Assembly: GCA_003670745.1 (NCBI GenBank)
Contig: QWQR01000004.1
Span: 1-50,070, forward strand
Direction: 5' to 3'
DNA: 50,070 nucleotides
DNA from: Chloroflexota bacterium
GTDB taxonomy: Bacteria; Chloroflexota; Limnocylindria; Limnocylindrales; Limnocylindraceae
Below, in pieces: positions 34,406-44,262 of the stretch (within the stretch, counting starts at the first letter, position 1; every line of letters begins with the position of its first letter). A program made the position numbers and the translations under genes. The notes under the pieces were generated by a model. It saw only the letters and a list, made by a program, of their open reading frames with translations. It ran no database searches and had not been told where the DNA came from.

Positions 34406-37111
34406 CTAGCGGAGGCGCCACCCAGTGACGGCGAAGGTGCGGGCGACGGTCGAGGCGGTGCTCAGCTTGCCGTCGGTGAGCTTCATCAGGCGTAGTGAGA
34501 GGCCAGCGGCGCCGGGGTTTGCGCCAAGCAGCAGGTCGTCGATCGCATCGCCGTTCCAGTCACGCACGTACAGGTTTGGTGCCGCAGCGCCAGCGGGGGC
34601 GAGCCAGGCAACGCCAGGGTCGCTCCATGAAAGGATCTTGCCGCCGATCGCGGCGGTGGCCGGCGGCTCAACTGCGCGTGCGGGCGGCGCCCACGGCGCA
34701 CGAACCCGCACCTTGGTGCCAGCGTTTGCCGTGTCGATGCTGATCGTTGGATTCAGTGCGGCGAGCGACTCGGCGGTGGCGTCAACGCCGATCGCGGTGG
34801 CGCGCGCGGCGACCTTCGCCCAATCGTCGCCGTCGCGAAGCCAGTCGAACTCCCCCGCAGCGATGCGCACCGGCGCGTTGCGGAAGAGCACCGTCTTCGC
34901 CGTGATCACGCATCCGTCGTACGGCGCGTAGATCGTCTTGCCGCGCACGAGCGTCTTGTTTGCATTCATGGCACGTAGGCAGGCCTCGCTCGCCTTGATG
35001 CGCGTTGCAATCTTTGTGTACGTGTCGTTCGGCTGAATGGTGACCGTGTAGCGCGGTCCGCTGTTGAGGGCGACCAGCGACGCGGCGGTGACCTTCAGTC
35101 GCTTGGCAACCAGCGCGATGCTCCCTTCGCCGGGGAGCACCTTCGTCAACTCCTTCGGCTTTGTCTCGGCAACGTAGACGCGGTCGACGCTCGCCACCTC
35201 GCCATCGTCGCGCTCATCAAGGCTCACGGCATGTACGCGGATTCGTCCGCTCGGGTCGGCGTTGCGCACGTAGAGCTCGTCGTAACCGTCGCCATTGAGG
35301 TCGCCAAGTGTTGCGCCCCAACCGGCGCGAACGGGCCAAAGGATTGCGCCTGGGGCGGTGAAGCTCCCTGGCGTCCACGGGCTCACCGGCGGCGAGCCGG
35401 CTCCCTGCGCCATGGAGAGCACGAGCGACCCATCGACGCCGCGCCAGAGGGCGATCACCTCGGGGATCCCGTCGGCGGTTGCGTCGCCGAGCAAGATCCG
35501 CGCGTCGGAGCCGGCGGCGAGCTCGGCAACCTTCGTCGGCTCCCCCGCCGTCGGGGGATCACCGGCGAGGAGCGGCACCTGCCAGAGGCGGAGCGTCGTA
35601 ACGCCAGGTGTCGTTAGCGACGGGATGCGCTCTGAGACGAAGAGCTCCTCGATCCCGTCGTTTGAGGTGTCGATGGCGAGGAGTGCGAGGGTTGCGGTTG
35701 AGTCGAAGGCGGTCGCGCTGCGGAGCCGCGTGACGGGGCTCTTCAGCACCCCGCCCACAAACGGCGTCTCGACGATCGAAATGGTGCCATCGGCGGCGCG
35801 GCGCAAGTCCTCGACGGCGGCGCCACCGTCGCTGAGTGAGCGGGCGACGAGCCGATCGAGGAGGGTTTCGCCGGCGGCGAGCTTGACACTCCCCGCCGCG
35901 CGCCCCTTCAGCAGGCCGCTCGCATTCACGCTCGGATCCGATGAGATGAGTCGAATGGAGCCTGCGGGCGAGAAGACGGCAAGGTCGCCGAGCGCATCGC
36001 CGGTCAGGTCACCGTGGGGCGAGAGGATGCGAACCGGATAGACGGCGGTGATGTCGTAGCGATCATCGGCGACGCTGCTCGTATCGGCCCCTTCAACCTG
36101 GTCGCCCTCCCACGAGAAGAACGACTCGCGCAGCAGCGCCTCAACGGAGAGCCCTTGAGTTCGCACGCAGTCATCGGCATTTACCGGGAAGAACGACCAG
36201 CCGCGATAGTGGCTCGGCTGTGACGGGTGGCGCATCTGCACATATGAATCGCCAGGTGCTGGCGGCTCCATGCAGTCGCGATTCACCGTGAAGCTGCCAT
36301 AGAAACCTGGGCGCCAGAAGCGCCACGTGGCATCAACAGGGTAGTAGCGCTGCATCGTGATGCCCCACGTTGTGTCAACCGCGGCGTTGTAGCGAGCATT
36401 CGACTTGCTTCCGTCGTTGTAGCCCGGCTCATGAATGCCGCCGCGCGTGTAGAACTGATTCATTGATGGGTGGTCAACCACGTCGAAGCAGGAGCGCTTC
36501 GAACTCTTAGTCGGCTTAGTGGGGTCGCCGTTGTCGTCGAGCACTTCGAGCGGCGCGGTCCAGGTAGATGTTGCGTCGTTCCACTTAAGGCCACCGACAC
36601 CGTCGTCTTCAAGGTCGGCGCCGAGACGAATGCGCATGTCGAGCGCGATCGTTGCGTGCTCGGAGGCGCGCTTCTGGTTGCTCCAGTCCGGATTTCCGTC
36701 GCTGCCATTGAGCTGGTTGTCGTCGGCATAGTCGGCGCGCACCCACGAGGCCTGCTCCTCGGTAAAGCTCGTGAGCCCCCACCAGTTGCGGGGGTTCATC
36801 GTCCAGGACCAGGCGTTCTGCTTGATCGCCACGGCACCCGCCCCCAGCAGCGCATCGGAGTACGGCGTGGGGAGGTACTCCGACCAGAACTCGGCGACAT
36901 GGGTGCGATACACGTAGGTGCGGAAGGGGACGACCTCCACCAGCCCGGTGCGGGTGCGCAGGACGCGGATCGTCTTAGGGGGAGAGATCAGGCTCGTCCA
37001 GTTCGTACACGAGACGGGGTCACCCGCTGCGGCCACGGGGGTTGGGGTGACGACCGCTGGCGCTACAAGCACCAGCGCGAGGAGGAGGGCGAAGAGCCGA
37101 CGTTCCCGCAT
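34406..37111 (-). CDS. Secreted SpoIID-like / FG-GAP / LysM-like multidomain protein
   Basis: RTYVYRTHVAEFWSEYLPTPYSDALLGAGAVAIKQNAWSW (SpoIID-like), repeated DxNxDGxxEL-type motifs, LysM-like repeats; ATG at 37111 (TACGAT-N7) gives better signal peptide than listed 37120. Confidence 0.68.
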   Translation of the reverse strand: MRERRLFALLLALVLVAPAVVTPTPVAAAGDPVSCTNWTSLISPPKTIRVLRTRTGLVEVVPFRTYVYRTHVAEFWSEYLPTPYSDALLGAGAVAIKQNAWSWTMNPRNWWGLTSFTEEQASWVRADYADDNQLNGSDGNPDWSNQKRASEHATIALDMRIRLGADLEDDGVGGLKWNDATSTWTAPLEVLDDNGDPTKPTKSSKRSCFDVVDHPSMNQFYTRGGIHEPGYNDGSKSNARYNAAVDTTWGITMQRYYPVDATWRFWRPGFYGSFTVNRDCMEPPAPGDSYVQMRHPSQPSHYRGWSFFPVNADDCVRTQGLSVEALLRESFFSWEGDQVEGADTSSVADDRYDITAVYPVRILSPHGDLTGDALGDLAVFSPAGSIRLISSDPSVNASGLLKGRAAGSVKLAAGETLLDRLVARSLSDGGAAVEDLRRAADGTISIVETPFVGGVLKSPVTRLRSATAFDSTATLALLAIDTSNDGIEELFVSERIPSLTTPGVTTLRLWQVPLLAGDPPTAGEPTKVAELAAGSDARILLGDATADGIPEVIALWRGVDGSLVLSMAQGAGSPPVSPWTPGSFTAPGAILWPVRAGWGATLGDLNGDGYDELYVRNADPSGRIRVHAVSLDERDDGEVASVDRVYVAETKPKELTKVLPGEGSIALVAKRLKVTAASLVALNSGPRYTVTIQPNDTYTKIATRIKASEACLRAMNANKTLVRGKTIYAPYDGCVITAKTVLFRNAPVRIAAGEFDWLRDGDDWAKVAARATAIGVDATAESLAALNPTISIDTANAGTKVRVRAPWAPPARAVEPPATAAIGGKILSWSDPGVAWLAPAGAAAPNLYVRDWNGDAIDDLLLGANPGAAGLSLRLMKLTDGKLSTASTVARTFAVTGWRLR

Positions 37112-37156
37112 GGCCCTCATCGTAGCGCGAGCAGGTAATTGGAGGGGTTGCTGCGA

Positions 37157-38773
37157 CTAGCCGCCGCTCTCGACTCCGCCATCGGCGTCAAGGATGCGCA
37201 GTGCAAGAGCGAGCGCGAGGCGCAGGTCTGGCTCACGCAGATCCCAGCCGGTCAGCTCTTCGATACGACGCAGGCGATACGCGGTGGTGTTGCGGTGCAC
37301 GCCAAGCGAACTGCTCGCCTCCGAAGATCCGGCGGTGTCGAGCACGGCGCGCAACGTTTCAATACGCTGCCGCTGCGACGCTGCGGTGCCCACCAGGAGC
37401 GGCGCGAGCAGGTCGAGTGCCTGACGCCGCGCGTCAGGGATCGCCGCAACCGCACCGAGCAGGCGATGTGCTGGCAACAGTTCGGCGCGCACCAGCTGCG
37501 CGCCGCCGCTCCCCGGTCGCCCGCCGACGCGACGCTCAAGTGATTCGAGTGCGGCGCGGGCCTCAGCCTCCGCGGCGGGTCGCGCGGCAGGATCGCTAAA
37601 TGGCCGCGACACCGCAACGGGGCGGCCGATGCGCTTTGCAACCTTCGCGGCGATCTGCGCGGCGCCAGGATCGGCGGCGTCGGCAACGGCGATGATCCGC
37701 ACCTCGAGGCTCTCGTTGCTACCACGCAACATGAAGCGGCGTGGGCCGGCCAAGAGGCGCAGCTCGCGGCGCAGCGCAGGCACGTCGGTCTCATGCGGTC
37801 GTGGCTGGCGCGCGGCAATCGCCACCCACGGTGGCCCCTCTGCTGGAAGCGTGCGCACCTCGCCGCGTCCAGCATTGGCGGGGAGTTCCGCGGCGACGCG
37901 CACGATCTCGAGGGCAATAAGTGGTGCGACACGATCGCAGGCGATCCGCTCGCGCTCACCGAGCGGCTCGTCGCCGAGGATCACGATTGACCCAGGTCGA
38001 TCGTCGCCGTCGTCGCCGAGCGGCGATTCTTCGGCATCGGCGTCGCGACTGCGCCCACGCGCGTCGGCGCCCTGGCGCTCCCCCTCTGGTGCGCCGGGAA
38101 CCGACGGAAGAGGAATCCGCTGCCCGACCCCGCGCGACTTAGAGAGGTAGCGACTTACGGCGCTTGCCGCCGCAGCGCTGGTTGGCAGCCCGGCAGGCGC
38201 GACCACGGCGAGCGAGGCGCCGCCACGCGCCTCGAGCGCCACGCCGCGGCCAATAAACGCAGCGAGCGCTCCGATGAGTGCGTCGAGCCCCTGTCCATCG
38301 AGGGCGAGTGCAGCAACCTGTCGTTCGAGGGTGACCGCTTGGCGCTCCAACTCGGCGCGACGGTTCACCACCGCGCCGATGAGCGTGCGCTCGAGCGTTG
38401 CCGCCTCAACACCGTCGAGACGCAAGCACGGCAGGCGCGTTGCGCGCGCAGCGGCAGCGAGTTCGTTCAATGCCTCCTCATCGCTCGCCGCCGTACTCGC
38501 CTCACCGCCCGGGAGCGCAATGATGCCGACGGCGTCGTGATCGGCGAGATAGTCGACGAGCTCGGTGCGCGCCGCCTTGTCGGTTGCGACCGAGCGCAGC
38601 GTTGCGATCGGCACGATCGCAAGGTCGCCAGGCTCCATGCCGTCGAACGCCGGGAGTCGGTCGCGCAGCAGGCGCACCCAGGTGACGCTGCGCGCCATCG
38701 CCTCTTCGCGCGCGTCAACGAGCGGCGTTGCTCCAGGCAACAGTGTTTGAACTAGTTCGCGCAACGATGCCAT
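37157..38773 (-). CDS. PucR/CdaR-family transcriptional regulator
   Basis: N-terminal PucR-like domain; C-terminal LRAVLDTAGSSEASSSLGVHRNTTAYRLRRIEELTGWDLREPDLRLALALALRI (HTH_30). Confidence 0.88.
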   Translation of the reverse strand: MASLRELVQTLLPGATPLVDAREEAMARSVTWVRLLRDRLPAFDGMEPGDLAIVPIATLRSVATDKAARTELVDYLADHDAVGIIALPGGEASTAASDEEALNELAAAARATRLPCLRLDGVEAATLERTLIGAVVNRRAELERQAVTLERQVAALALDGQGLDALIGALAAFIGRGVALEARGGASLAVVAPAGLPTSAAAASAVSRYLSKSRGVGQRIPLPSVPGAPEGERQGADARGRSRDADAEESPLGDDGDDRPGSIVILGDEPLGERERIACDRVAPLIALEIVRVAAELPANAGRGEVRTLPAEGPPWVAIAARQPRPHETDVPALRRELRLLAGPRRFMLRGSNESLEVRIIAVADAADPGAAQIAAKVAKRIGRPVAVSRPFSDPAARPAAEAEARAALESLERRVGGRPGSGGAQLVRAELLPAHRLLGAVAAIPDARRQALDLLAPLLVGTAASQRQRIETLRAVLDTAGSSEASSSLGVHRNTTAYRLRRIEELTGWDLREPDLRLALALALRILDADGGVESGG

Positions 38774-40275
38774 TACGCAGATTCTCCGCCGAGGATCGCC
38801 GCCACGCGCTCAAGGGTGCGCGCGCTGCTCACCGGATCGGCGCCGCGATCCACCAAGAGCGCTGCTTCGACCTCGGGTGAGCCAGGCGTGACGCGCAGCC
38901 AGAGTCGCGTGCGCGGCCGACGCAGGGTGAAGGCGAGGCCGCCAACGATAAGCGCCGCGGCGAGCCAAATGATCGGCGCGCCAGGATCGCGTCGCGCGAT
39001 GATCCCCGTGTACGAGCCGATCGATTCGAGCTTCACGCTAAACCCCGCGCCCGGCGCGCTCGCACTCTCGCCGGGGGCGATCACCGAGGCGAAGATCGGC
39101 GTGAGGAGCGGCGACCCGTCAGTTGCAAGGGCACCCGACGGATCGGGGCGACTCGCCACCACGAAGACCACCGCTCCTGTTTCAGAGCTGGCACCGCTGC
39201 CACCGGCACCGCTGCCACCGGTCGCGTTACGGCGCAGCTGCAGCTCAAGGCCAGCGTCGCTCCCTGGGATCGGCAACGTGGCGTAGGGGCTGCCGTCGGC
39301 GACCGCGGTGAACGGCGCGTCGCCCGACCAGAGCAGGTCGCCGACCACGTCGCGCACTTCGAGTTTTGCCGATGGCCCAAAGAAGTTCTGGTGAAAGCTC
39401 CACCCTTCGTAGCGGAGCGGCTCGTTCACACGCACGATCTGTTCCGCGACCTGCGCGCCGTCGATGTACACGGCGAGATCGGTGGTGAAATCAAGGAATG
39501 TGCCGGTTGCGGATCGCGGCGCGGAGAATCCGCGGTTCTGCACCACGAGTGTGCCCTTCGCGCCGATCGTACCAACGGGGAGCGCCTCGCCGTCGGTGAG
39601 CAGAATTCCCTGCGTGTAGCCGAGCGCCCCCGACACTGCTGCACCGACAAGGATCAGCACCAGCCCCGCATGCATCACCAGCGTGAAGCGATACGAACGG
39701 CGATTGCGGTCGGCGTGCACGATCGTGGCGCCAGTAGTCGTTGCGCCGGTAGTCGCGCCATCCGCTGTCGTTGCCGCCGCTGCGATGCTCGTCTCCCAAC
39801 CAGAACGGCGCAGCAGCGCTGCGGCAGCGTTCGCACGCTCCGCAGTGGCGCCCTGCGGCACGGCGGCGGTGAGCTGCAGCGTGCCGCGACCGGGGAGCCA
39901 GGCGGCGAAGAATTCGTCGGGCTGCGCAACGCGGCTCGGCGCGGTGCTCGCCCAGATCTTCGGCACGCGATCGAGCGTGCAGACCACGATCGAAACCGCG
40001 AGCAGCGCCAACAGCGCAACGAACCAGGGCGAGGTGAAGACGCGAAAGAAGCCGAGCCGCTCAAAGATGCCGAGGAGTGGTCCAAGGGTCGGCTCGTAGG
40101 CGGCGCGCAGGCGCCCCATCTCGCTCGCGTAGTCGCTTGCGTTCGTGAGGGCGTAGTCGGGGAGCTGCCGTAGGGCGATCCCGATCGTCGAGGCGAGGGC
40201 GATCGCCGCGATCTGCGCGATGGCAAAGCTCACGTTGCTGAGGAGCGCACGGAGGACGATCAGCGGGGCGAGCAC
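38773..40275 (-). CDS. resB: ResB-like cytochrome c biogenesis protein
   Basis: FFRVFTSPWFVALLALLAVSIVVCTLDRVPKIW; HAGLVLILVGAAVSGALGYTQGILLTDGEALPVG; RVNEPLRYEGWSFHQNFFGPSAKLEV. Confidence 0.9.
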   Translation of the reverse strand: MLAPLIVLRALLSNVSFAIAQIAAIALASTIGIALRQLPDYALTNASDYASEMGRLRAAYEPTLGPLLGIFERLGFFRVFTSPWFVALLALLAVSIVVCTLDRVPKIWASTAPSRVAQPDEFFAAWLPGRGTLQLTAAVPQGATAERANAAAALLRRSGWETSIAAAATTADGATTGATTTGATIVHADRNRRSYRFTLVMHAGLVLILVGAAVSGALGYTQGILLTDGEALPVGTIGAKGTLVVQNRGFSAPRSATGTFLDFTTDLAVYIDGAQVAEQIVRVNEPLRYEGWSFHQNFFGPSAKLEVRDVVGDLLWSGDAPFTAVADGSPYATLPIPGSDAGLELQLRRNATGGSGAGGSGASSETGAVVFVVASRPDPSGALATDGSPLLTPIFASVIAPGESASAPGAGFSVKLESIGSYTGIIARRDPGAPIIWLAAALIVGGLAFTLRRPRTRLWLRVTPGSPEVEAALLVDRGADPVSSARTLERVAAILGGESA

Positions 40276-40386
40276 CTACTGATGGTAGCCTTCGCCCCGC
40301 TCCGCCATCGGGCGGGCGGCGGCAGCGCCTAGGGCCAGATCGGCCACTCGGCCGCATCGAACGGGCGCAGGAAGGCCGGAGGCGGA

Positions 40387-40863
40387 ATGTCCAAGGCGAA
40401 CGATCGCGGCGCCCTCGACGATCTCGATCGTCGACTCATGGAGGTGCTCCAGGTCGACGGACGACGCCCCTTCACCGAAATCGCCGCCGCGTTCGGCGTA
40501 CCCGAGTCAACGATTCGCGCCCGCTACAAGTCGCTCGTCGACCGCGGCGCCCTCAAGGTGATCGCCGTCGCCGATCCGCTCAAGGTCGGCTACCCACTCA
40601 TGGCGATGATCGGTGTGCGCTGCACCCCCGCCGCACTCCTCGCCACAGCCAAGGCGCTCGAGGCGTTACCAGAGGTGAGCTACTGCGTGGTGGTCGCCGG
40701 CGCCTACGACCTGCTCATTGAAGTGGTGTGCGAAGATAACGATGCGCTCCTCGCCTTCCTCACCGATCGACTGCGCTCCATTGAAGGCGTGCTTGAAACG
40801 GAGACGTTCGTCTACCTGCGCATCTTGAAGCAGAACTACGAGTGGGGAACCTCGCCGACCTGA
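40387..40863 (+). CDS. Lrp/AsnC-family transcriptional regulator
   Basis: LDDLDRRLMEVLQVDGRRPFTEIAAAFGVPESTIRARYKSL; C-terminal RAM domain. Confidence 0.93.
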   Translation: MSKANDRGALDDLDRRLMEVLQVDGRRPFTEIAAAFGVPESTIRARYKSLVDRGALKVIAVADPLKVGYPLMAMIGVRCTPAALLATAKALEALPEVSYCVVVAGAYDLLIEVVCEDNDALLAFLTDRLRSIEGVLETETFVYLRILKQNYEWGTSPT

Positions 40864-40864
40864 T

Positions 40865-41701
40865 CTAGCTGCGCGAGCGGCGCCAGCCGACAAAGAGCGC
40901 GCCAAGGCCCCAGATGATCAGCAGTGAAAAGATGATCACCGGAAGGTTCGTAATCCAGCCATCTTCGCCGTCGCCCTCGTGGCCTCCGCCGTCGTGCGGC
41001 CCTGGCGCTGGCGCAAAGAGCGGCATGCGCCCCGCAACGGAACCGTCGGCGCGCAGGCATGGATCCATCATCGGATCGCTGGTATCCATCCCGCCGGCAC
41101 ACGGTGAAAGCGTCGCCTTGAAATCTTCCAAGAGCTTGGCGTAGAGCGCCTCATAATCGGTCGGATCAATCGATGCGCCAGGATCAACGCTCTCGCTCGG
41201 CGCAGCAGAGGGTGCGGCCACAAGCCACGCGTCGGGAATGCGCCCACCGGCGCCATCGTCGATCGCCCGCAGTGCAGCGGGCGCGTCGGCGCCAAGCGCT
41301 GGCCCCATCTGACTGTCGTAGGTGGCGATCCCCGTGCGACTGTCTACCTGAAAGGCCCAGCTGTGACGATCGATGCAGCCAGCCGGGCAATCGCCCCAGC
41401 CGTAGGTGTAGATGACGATCCATGCGGCGTCGCCGCCCTCGCTCCCCTTCACCTCGTAAGTGGCGTTCGCGCCGATCATCGCGCTCTCAATTGGGGCGAA
41501 AGAATCAAATGGAGTGCCGAGTGCGAGCACCGCGGCATGCGCCTCAGCGCCGCTGTTAATCGGCGGGCTCACCGCAACGCGCGGTGCTACAAGCGAAGCC
41601 GCCGAGGCTGAGGAGGTGAGCGCTGCGCCGAGCAGCAGGCCCGCAAATGAAAGCAATACAAAGGCGACTGCCAAGATACCGATCCGAAGCGACTTCACCA
41701 C
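40865..41701 (-). CDS. Hypothetical exported protein with C-terminal TM
   Basis: GTG-initiated; signal-anchor LRIGILAVAFVLLSFAGLLLGAALTSSASA; C-terminal LPVIIFSLLIIWGLGALFVGWRRSRS. Confidence 0.65.
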   Translation of the reverse strand: MVKSLRIGILAVAFVLLSFAGLLLGAALTSSASAASLVAPRVAVSPPINSGAEAHAAVLALGTPFDSFAPIESAMIGANATYEVKGSEGGDAAWIVIYTYGWGDCPAGCIDRHSWAFQVDSRTGIATYDSQMGPALGADAPAALRAIDDGAGGRIPDAWLVAAPSAAPSESVDPGASIDPTDYEALYAKLLEDFKATLSPCAGGMDTSDPMMDPCLRADGSVAGRMPLFAPAPGPHDGGGHEGDGEDGWITNLPVIIFSLLIIWGLGALFVGWRRSRS

Positions 41702-41805
41702 GGGCCCCCTTGCTCGGCGCACCTGAAAGCCAGGCGCTGACGCTCCAATGCGACACTCCAATAACGCTTTCTCGGTCACGTCTGTTCCCGCTCCGCGAGC
41801 GGTGA

Positions 41806-41882
41806 TGGTCGGGGCGACTGGATTCGAACCAGCGACCTCCTGCTCCCAAAGCAGGCGCGCTACCAAGCTGCGCCACACCCCG
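41806..41882 (-). tRNA. tRNA-Pro (anticodon TGG), CCA encoded
   Basis: Cloverleaf CGGGGTGTGGCGCAGCTTGGTAGCGCGCCTGCTTTGGGAGCAGGAGGTCGCTGGTTCGAATCCAGTCGCCCCGACCA. Confidence 0.93.
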
Positions 41883-41937
41883 TCGCCCACATCCTAGCCG
41901 CCGAGCGGCAATGGGAGCCTGCTGGCATGATCGCCGC

Positions 41938-43623
41938 ATGAATGACGCGGCCCCCTCGCGACCCCCGCGCCACGGGCGACGCACCGACCCGCTCCGCGCG
42001 GCGCTCGCCTCGGGCGCTATTCCTGGCTTCGGCCAGCTGCTGCAGGGGCGCAGGCGTGCCGCCCTCATCGCGATCGCGCCGCTTGCCGTCGCCCTTGCAG
42101 TGCTGTCAGTCGCCCTGCTTCGCAGCGGCCCCGTCGCCGTCGCTTCGGCACTGGCCGGACCCGGAAGACTTGCCGCGCTCGTTACCGGCCTCATCCTCTT
42201 TGCGATCTGGCGCATTGGCGTGGTGCTCGACGCAGGGAGAGGCACGGAGCGATCGCGACGTAATGCAGCGCTGCTCACGCTTGCCCTCGTGCTCGCGGTT
42301 GGGCCAGAGCTCGGCGCGGCGGCGCTCGTTGATCGCGCGCGAAGCACGAGCGACAACATCTTCTCGGGATTTGGCGACGGTGGTGACGATCCGAGCGGAT
42401 CGGGAGACTCCTCTGGGAGCCCAGTTGCAATCGGCGATCGGTTCACCATGCTGCTCGTTGGTGCCGATGCGATGGGATCACGCACCTCGTTCAACACCGA
42501 TTCAATGATCATTGCCAGCTGGGATCGCGTCGGCGGATGGGTGAGCACCATTTCAATTCCGCGCGACATCGTGAACGTTCCGCTTGGAAACGGCGACGTG
42601 TGGGAGCCAAAGATCAACTCCCTCTGGAGTACCGCAACGCGCCGGCCGGACCTCTTCCCTAATGGTGGCGCTGCGACGCTCGCGGGTGCTCTCGGCACGA
42701 TGCTCGGCGTAAAGATCGACGCGACCGCCGTGATCGTGATCCCGACCTTCCGCACGCTCGTCGACGACATCGGTGGCGTTGACATTCACGTGAAGCGCGA
42801 CATCTTCGACCCCCGTTACCGTGAGCGCGGCCTGCGCGGTGTGTTGCTTCCAAAAGGTTATTGGCACCTCGACGGGGAGTGCGCGCTCGCCTACGCCCGG
42901 GTGCGGAAGGCGGCGGGGACCGACGACTTCAATCGCGGCGGGCGACAGCAGGAGCTGCTCGTAGCGATCAAGGAGCGCCTCGCCGAGAGCGGCAACCTGC
43001 TGAGCAACGGCCTCGCACTCCTCAGCGCACTTGGCGATGGTGTCCGCACCGACTTGGACCAGGCGCTCCTCCCAACGCTGGCAGACGGCGCGAGCACGCT
43101 CGACACCACGCACATCATCTCGGCGCAGATGCGCGCCGGCGACGGAATCCTGCGCTACCGCCGTAAGGGGGAGGTCAGCCCCTACGGCTCGGTCGTCTTC
43201 TTCGACCCTGCTGCAATGACGCTCCTCGGTTCGCGACTCTTCCCCACACCGGGGACGCAACCCTACGGTTGGCCAAGGAAGGCAGGAGATCCGCCGTTCA
43301 CGGCAACACCAGCCTCGCCAGCGGTCTCGCCATCAGGTTCGCCATCAGCTTCGCCATCCGTATCGCCGTCGGTGAGCCCATCTGCGTCAGCATCTGGCTC
43401 ACCATCGGCAACTGCTCCTGCAACGGCGACCGCTACGCCGATGCTACGCCCGTACCCAACACTTGCGAGCTGCAACGCAAATGTCGCTGCGCCGGTGTAC
43501 ACGCCAGAGCCTGACCCGACCGACCTGCCGCTCCCGTCGCAAAGTCCGTCACCATCTACGAGCGCATCGCCTGATGCGACCGCGACACCGAGCGAGAGTG
43601 CGTCGCCGACGACCACGCCGTAG
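41938..43623 (+). CDS. LytR-CpsA-Psr (LCP) family protein with low-complexity P/S/T C-terminus
   Basis: MLLVGADAMGSRTSFNTDSMIIASW, VSTISIPRDIVNVPLG, INSLWS, VDDIGGVDIHV, YARVRKAAGTDDFNRGGRQQELL; start at 41938 by CATGAT-N6-ATG. Confidence 0.9.
   Translation: MNDAAPSRPPRHGRRTDPLRAALASGAIPGFGQLLQGRRRAALIAIAPLAVALAVLSVALLRSGPVAVASALAGPGRLAALVTGLILFAIWRIGVVLDAGRGTERSRRNAALLTLALVLAVGPELGAAALVDRARSTSDNIFSGFGDGGDDPSGSGDSSGSPVAIGDRFTMLLVGADAMGSRTSFNTDSMIIASWDRVGGWVSTISIPRDIVNVPLGNGDVWEPKINSLWSTATRRPDLFPNGGAATLAGALGTMLGVKIDATAVIVIPTFRTLVDDIGGVDIHVKRDIFDPRYRERGLRGVLLPKGYWHLDGECALAYARVRKAAGTDDFNRGGRQQELLVAIKERLAESGNLLSNGLALLSALGDGVRTDLDQALLPTLADGASTLDTTHIISAQMRAGDGILRYRRKGEVSPYGSVVFFDPAAMTLLGSRLFPTPGTQPYGWPRKAGDPPFTATPASPAVSPSGSPSASPSVSPSVSPSASASGSPSATAPATATATPMLRPYPTLASCNANVAAPVYTPEPDPTDLPLPSQSPSPSTSASPDATATPSESASPTTTP
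43310..43440 (+). repeat. Degenerate SerPro/SerAla coding repeat in LCP tail
   Basis: SPAVSPSGSPSASPSVSPSVSPSASASGSPSATAPATATATP encoded by repeated tcgccatc-type units. Confidence 0.6.
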
Positions 43624-43627
43624 CGCC

Positions 43628-44245
43628 TCAGGCCTTTTCGGCAAGCTCCCGCAGGTAGCGCCCCGCGCGCAGGGCGGCGCGGCCGCGATGACTCAGTCGA
43701 TCTTTTTCTGCTGGCGATCGCTCCGCCATCGTGCGACCACGAACTTCAAAGACTGGGTCGTAACCAAAGCCGAACGCGCCGCGCGGTACGCCGGTGATGC
43801 GACCGCGACAGCTCCCGCGAAAGGTTCGCGCCTTCAGCGCGCCGCGCGTAACGGACTCTTGTGGATCAACGATCGCCATGGTGCATACGAAGCGTGCACC
43901 CCGGCGCTCTGGCGGCAGACCACGCAACGCGCTGAGCAGCTTCTCAATATTCTCTTCATCGGTCGCGTTTGGCCCCGCGTAACGGCGCGTAGAAACTCCT
44001 GGTGCACCGTCGAGCGCCTCGACCTCGAGTCCAGAGTCATCGGCGAGGGTGAAGAGCCCAGAGGCGGCGGCGTAGAAGCGCGCCTTGGCGATCGCGTTCG
44101 CGGCGAAGGTCGCCCCCTCTTCGGGGGCCTCGTCAACGATCTCCTCGTCGGCGAGGGTGCGCAGATCGAACGGGAGTGGGCCGAAGAGTCGACGCAACTC
44201 TGCGAGCTTGTGCGCCGACCCGGTCGCGACAAGGAGCGTGCGCAT
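43628..44245 (-). CDS. rdgB: XTP/dITP diphosphatase (HAM1/RdgB)
   Basis: LLVATGSAHKLAELRRLF, LADDSGLEVEALDGAPGVSTRRYAG, GFGYDPVFEV, SHRGRAALR. Confidence 0.95.
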   Translation of the reverse strand: MRTLLVATGSAHKLAELRRLFGPLPFDLRTLADEEIVDEAPEEGATFAANAIAKARFYAAASGLFTLADDSGLEVEALDGAPGVSTRRYAGPNATDEENIEKLLSALRGLPPERRGARFVCTMAIVDPQESVTRGALKARTFRGSCRGRITGVPRGAFGFGYDPVFEVRGRTMAERSPAEKDRLSHRGRAALRAGRYLRELAEKA

Positions 44246-44262
44246 CTGCGCCCGAACGTCGG

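Noticed and set aside
41556-42785. 409-aa minus-strand ORF covering tRNA-Pro and LCP 5' end
   Set aside because: Runs through a tRNA gene and opposite a clear LCP gene; Ser/Arg/Pro-rich artefact.
43300-43440. Possible short tandem array resembling CRISPR-like or regulatory repeats
   Set aside because: In-frame Ser/Pro/Ala codons of the LCP tail; no conserved repeat-spacer periodicity.
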